Assembly (NCBI GenBank): GCA_963653155.1
Contig: CAVJWR010000028.1
Coordinates: forward strand, 1-33,890
Direction: 5' to 3'
DNA length: 33,890 nucleotides
From: UBA1731 sp963653155
GTDB lineage: Bacteria > Verrucomicrobiota > Kiritimatiellia > RFP12 > UBA1067
Part shown: positions 31,127 through 33,890 of the stretch, in pieces
Layout of the letters: each line of letters begins with the position of its first letter
Position numbering within the stretch: position 1 is the first letter of the stretch
The notes under the pieces: generated by a model
Told to the model about the DNA's origin: nothing
The model's database searches: none
What the model saw: the letters and a program-made list of their open reading frames with translations, nothing else
Translations under genes and position numbers: made by a program

Positions 31127-33890
31127 ATGACGGCAGGAAAAACGTTCTACGGAAATACGGATGGCGAAAATGCCCCACTGAGGGGAAAACGGCAATACAG
31201 AGGTGTTGTCCGTTGCTTTTTCGGAAGATATGTGCGTTTGATTGTCGTGACGGCAATTGGCCTTGCAGGCATTCGGGGCTGGACGCAAACCGGCTACTGG
31301 ACGGGTGGCGGTGAAACGGGCGCATGGACTGATGAGGCCAACTGGAAGGACGGCATCATTCCAGGGCGGATCGGCTCGCCGAGCGGTGATGCGGCGGCGG
31401 ATGGTTCGTTCGGTGACACGGCGGTTTTCTCCGAAGTCGCGGACGGAGCGCAGACCGTCATCGACCTGTCGGGGCTTCGGTCAATCGGACACATCGTCAT
31501 TCGCGGTGCGTCGGCCCCATCCTTCACGTTCGGCTCGGCGGCGGGCGGGTACACGGCCGCGTCGCCGCAAAACCTGCGTCTGGAGCCGCTGGCTTCCTTC
31601 ACGCTGGAGGCCGATGTCATCCATGCGCCGGCGTTTGCGTCCGGCGTGTACATTGCGGATGGCTTTGACGTCGGTGACGTGAGCGGCATCAGCGTCGTCA
31701 CGAACACCTTCCGCAACGAGTCGTCCGTCGTCCTTGACCTGCCGGCATTTGCCGAGGTCACGGGTATTGCGGGGACTCCGTTTATCACAAAGCCCGTCAT
31801 TGACTTCCGTGGCGCGGGCGACATCCGTCTCAACGGCCAATTCGTGAACAACTTCGAGATCCTGCTGCTCAACCAGACGGGGCGGCTCATCGTCAACACG
31901 ATCCTGCTCAGCCGCGAATCCGGACACTACGCGCCGTTTGGCATCGAGGCAGGCACGGAGACGGCGGTCGCGCGCATCCAGATCAACGCGGACTGCGAAC
32001 TGACGCCGCGTCGGCAATACCAGAACTACATCAAGGCAGAGAACGCCGATCTTGAAATCACGGGTGCGGGCGTCCTCGGCTCGCATTTCGATGGCAACAA
32101 TACGCAGTGGACGGTGGCGGAGGGGAGGACGTTGACCTTGAGCTGTCTGTTCAAGTCCTATAAGTCACTGGAGGCGACCGTCGCCGCCGGATTCAAGCCC
32201 ATAAACGGTGGCGGCACATTGCGTTTCCTACACGCGGCGAACGAGATTCCGGGGCCGTTCCAGATTGCGACGGCTTGCACGGTCGAGGCGGCTTCAATCG
32301 GCAACACGGATGCGGCCTCAGTGCTCGGTTCGGGCTCGGTTGCGTTCGGGAACTGGGGCACGGTCAAATACACGGGAACTGGCGAGACAACGGGCAAGAC
32401 CGTGACGTTGACGAACGTCTACGATAACGTCAATCCGCATGGTACGCTTCTGCAAGCAGGCACGGGACTGTGGAAGCTTACGAACCTGACGTACGCCAGC
32501 GCAAAGGACGCAATCCTTCAGCTTGACGGCTCGTCGGATGCGGCGGATGCCGAGATCGCCTCGTCGCTCGCCGACTCGCCGACGGGAAACAGGCTTTCCA
32601 TCGTCAAGTTCGGCACGGGGCGCTGGATCTTTTCGGGTGCGAACACTTACACTGGCACGACGACGTTGCGTGGCGGTGTGCTTCGCTACGCGACCGACCA
32701 GACAATTGCCACGCTGAAGGTGGATGGCACGGCAGCTCTGGAGGTGGCAAACGGCGCGACCGTCACGGTCGCGGCATTCAGCCGTGCATCCGGTACGCTT
32801 GACATCGTGACGTTCGGCGAGAGTGCGTCCGTGATGATCCCTGAACTTGCCGGGCAGAATCCCCCGTATGTGACGTGGAACGGGATGGCCGCGAAAGTGA
32901 GCGCAGATGGGGAAGTGACCATTGATGCGGATGCCATCATTGCCGCTCGCGGTGACGTGATTCCTGACAATGGGGGTACAGTGGCCATCGTCCGTGCCGG
33001 CGATGGCGGAAACGACACGCTCGCGTCCGACATGGTGACGCTTACGCGACTGGAGCAGGTCGTGGCCACGCCAGCGACCATCGAAATTGGCGAAGGGCGT
33101 ACGCTATCCGCCTCAGAGGTTCGTCTTGGCGCATACGGCGGCGACCTGTCGATAGGCGTACCGGGCGATAAAGGCACACTTGACGCGAATGGCCCGCTGG
33201 TGTTGAGGAACAACTCTGCGGCCGCAGATCTTGCCGTCAATGCCGATATCGGGGCGAACGTGTCTCGCACGATTGTGCGCGGCACTGGGCGGACAGTGTT
33301 TTCTGGGGAAAAGACACTTTCGCGAGAGGTTTGCGTACAGGATGAAGATGCAGGTGCGCCGGCCACGCTCGCGCTTGTGGATGCGCAGGTCACGCTGGGG
33401 GAGGAGCCTCTATTCGTCGGCTATCACAGCACGGGAAATGACTATCAGGCCGTTCTCACGAAGACAGGCCGCATGGTAGTAACCAATTCGTCGCTCATCA
33501 ACGCGACAATCGGAGAATCGTATCTGACGAGTTCCAACCGATGCCTCGGAATAGGGCGCAACGCCACCGGTACGCTCATAGTGGAGACGGGCAGCGTGAT
33601 CTCCAACAAGATCCAGGTGGGCGTTGTCACAGACCAGCTGACCGGCCCAGGGCGTGGCGCACTGTATCTGCGTGGAGGCGATGTGACCGTGCTTGGACAG
33701 AACGGGAATCTGCATCAGTCCTCCGGCGTCGGCATGGGTAGCGGCCATGGCTATCTGGAGATGACTGGAGGTGCGTTCACGGCCCTTGGCGACTTTGCGA
33801 TAGGCGGCTACGGCACGGGCGTGTGGAGCCAGCGCGGATGCGTGACGTCTCGCTTCGAGCGAGCCGTAGGGGCCACGTATTCCTCCAGCC
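31127..33890 (+). CDS. Giant secreted beta-strand-repeat (autotransporter-type) surface protein 3, truncated by window end
   Basis: ATG 31127 is set by AGGAG 7 bases upstream. The segments I translated are open, and the frame runs off the window end (about 921 residues seen). A basic extension (about residues 1-38) leads to a hydrophobic segment LIVVTAIGLAGI and a cleavage-like region before QTGYWTGGGETGAW. A classic autotransporter-associated beta-strand repeat is clear near residues 500-525: KFGTGRWIFSGANTY, TGTTTL, RGGVLRY. The last part has the turn pattern GRGALYLRGGDVTVLG, GSGHGYLEMTGG, also seen in giant proteins 1 and 2. It lacks their N-terminal VDRT domain, so it is a distant relative. 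Function unknown; surface adhesion is inferred. It starts 90 bases after the kinase gene, with its own strong promoter. Confidence 0.8.
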   Translation, partial: MTAGKTFYGNTDGENAPLRGKRQYRGVVRCFFGRYVRLIVVTAIGLAGIRGWTQTGYWTGGGETGAWTDEANWKDGIIPGRIGSPSGDAAADGSFGDTAVFSEVADGAQTVIDLSGLRSIGHIVIRGASAPSFTFGSAAGGYTAASPQNLRLEPLASFTLEADVIHAPAFASGVYIADGFDVGDVSGISVVTNTFRNESSVVLDLPAFAEVTGIAGTPFITKPVIDFRGAGDIRLNGQFVNNFEILLLNQTGRLIVNTILLSRESGHYAPFGIEAGTETAVARIQINADCELTPRRQYQNYIKAENADLEITGAGVLGSHFDGNNTQWTVAEGRTLTLSCLFKSYKSLEATVAAGFKPINGGGTLRFLHAANEIPGPFQIATACTVEAASIGNTDAASVLGSGSVAFGNWGTVKYTGTGETTGKTVTLTNVYDNVNPHGTLLQAGTGLWKLTNLTYASAKDAILQLDGSSDAADAEIASSLADSPTGNRLSIVKFGTGRWIFSGANTYTGTTTLRGGVLRYATDQTIATLKVDGTAALEVANGATVTVAAFSRASGTLDIVTFGESASVMIPELAGQNPPYVTWNGMAAKVSADGEVTIDADAIIAARGDVIPDNGGTVAIVRAGDGGNDTLASDMVTLTRLEQVVATPATIEIGEGRTLSASEVRLGAYGGDLSIGVPGDKGTLDANGPLVLRNNSAAADLAVNADIGANVSRTIVRGTGRTVFSGEKTLSREVCVQDEDAGAPATLALVDAQVTLGEEPLFVGYHSTGNDYQAVLTKTGRMVVTNSSLINATIGESYLTSSNRCLGIGRNATGTLIVETGSVISNKIQVGVVTDQLTGPGRGALYLRGGDVTVLGQNGNLHQSSGVGMGSGHGYLEMTGGAFTALGDFAIGGYGTGVWSQRGCVTSRFERAVGATYSSS

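Overview
The window looks like a chromosomal polysaccharide-utilisation region from a PVC-group bacterium, most plausibly an uncultured gut-type Kiritimatiellota (former Verrucomicrobia subdivision 5). This is inferred from moderately high GC, giant autotransporter-type beta-strand-repeat surface proteins next to secreted glycosidases, and the absence of SusC/SusD or TonB receptors. No rRNA, tRNA, CRISPR array or transposase was seen. There are three runs of N. The one at 2762-2771 is almost certainly a false gap, because the same 7 bases flank it.

Layout. Bases 1-180 are a dense array of six hairpins, three of them preceded by GTAG or GGAG and one by CTAC in reverse, as in REP elements. At 297-4168 lies a giant secreted beta-strand-repeat protein, followed by a beta-propeller protein (4189) and a pectate-lyase-like beta-helix protein (5497). 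A diverged paralogue of the giant protein (6704-10672) is followed by a clan GH-A glycosidase (10763) and a GH78-like alpha-L-rhamnosidase (13203) transcribed with murJ (14976). Next come a Cys-rich beta-helix surface protein (16495) and a frameshifted GH42-like gene (18597-21451). A convergent GntR/LacI-type regulator (21506-22594, minus strand) is divergent from a tight five-gene run: an unclassified glycosidase (22731), a GH99/WbsX-like protein (24910), a GH127-like arabinofuranosidase (27323) and a PhoB/PhoR-type two-component system (29145, 29822). The window ends inside a third giant beta-strand-repeat protein starting at 31127.

How it may work together (inference). The enzyme set (rhamnosidase, arabinofuranosidase, pectate-lyase-like, GH5/GH42/GH99-like) suggests attack on pectin-like plant glycans. 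The giant proteins, two of which carry PA14-like domains, would be surface binding or adhesion factors. The GntR/LacI regulator and the two-component system would couple expression to sugar and envelope signals.

Most unusual observations. (1) A REP-type palindrome forms the C-terminal part of the signal peptides of two unrelated enzymes. It sits inside a 63-bp leader cassette (61/63 identical) that begins 3 bases before the start codon and ends exactly at the end of the palindrome. (2) REP copies show a compensatory stem change. (3) Three surface-protein genes have promoters with an A-tract in the spacer, while several other genes have extended -10 boxes so close to the start codon that leaderless mRNAs are likely. 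(4) Three surface proteins share a short C-terminal motif that could be a sorting signal.
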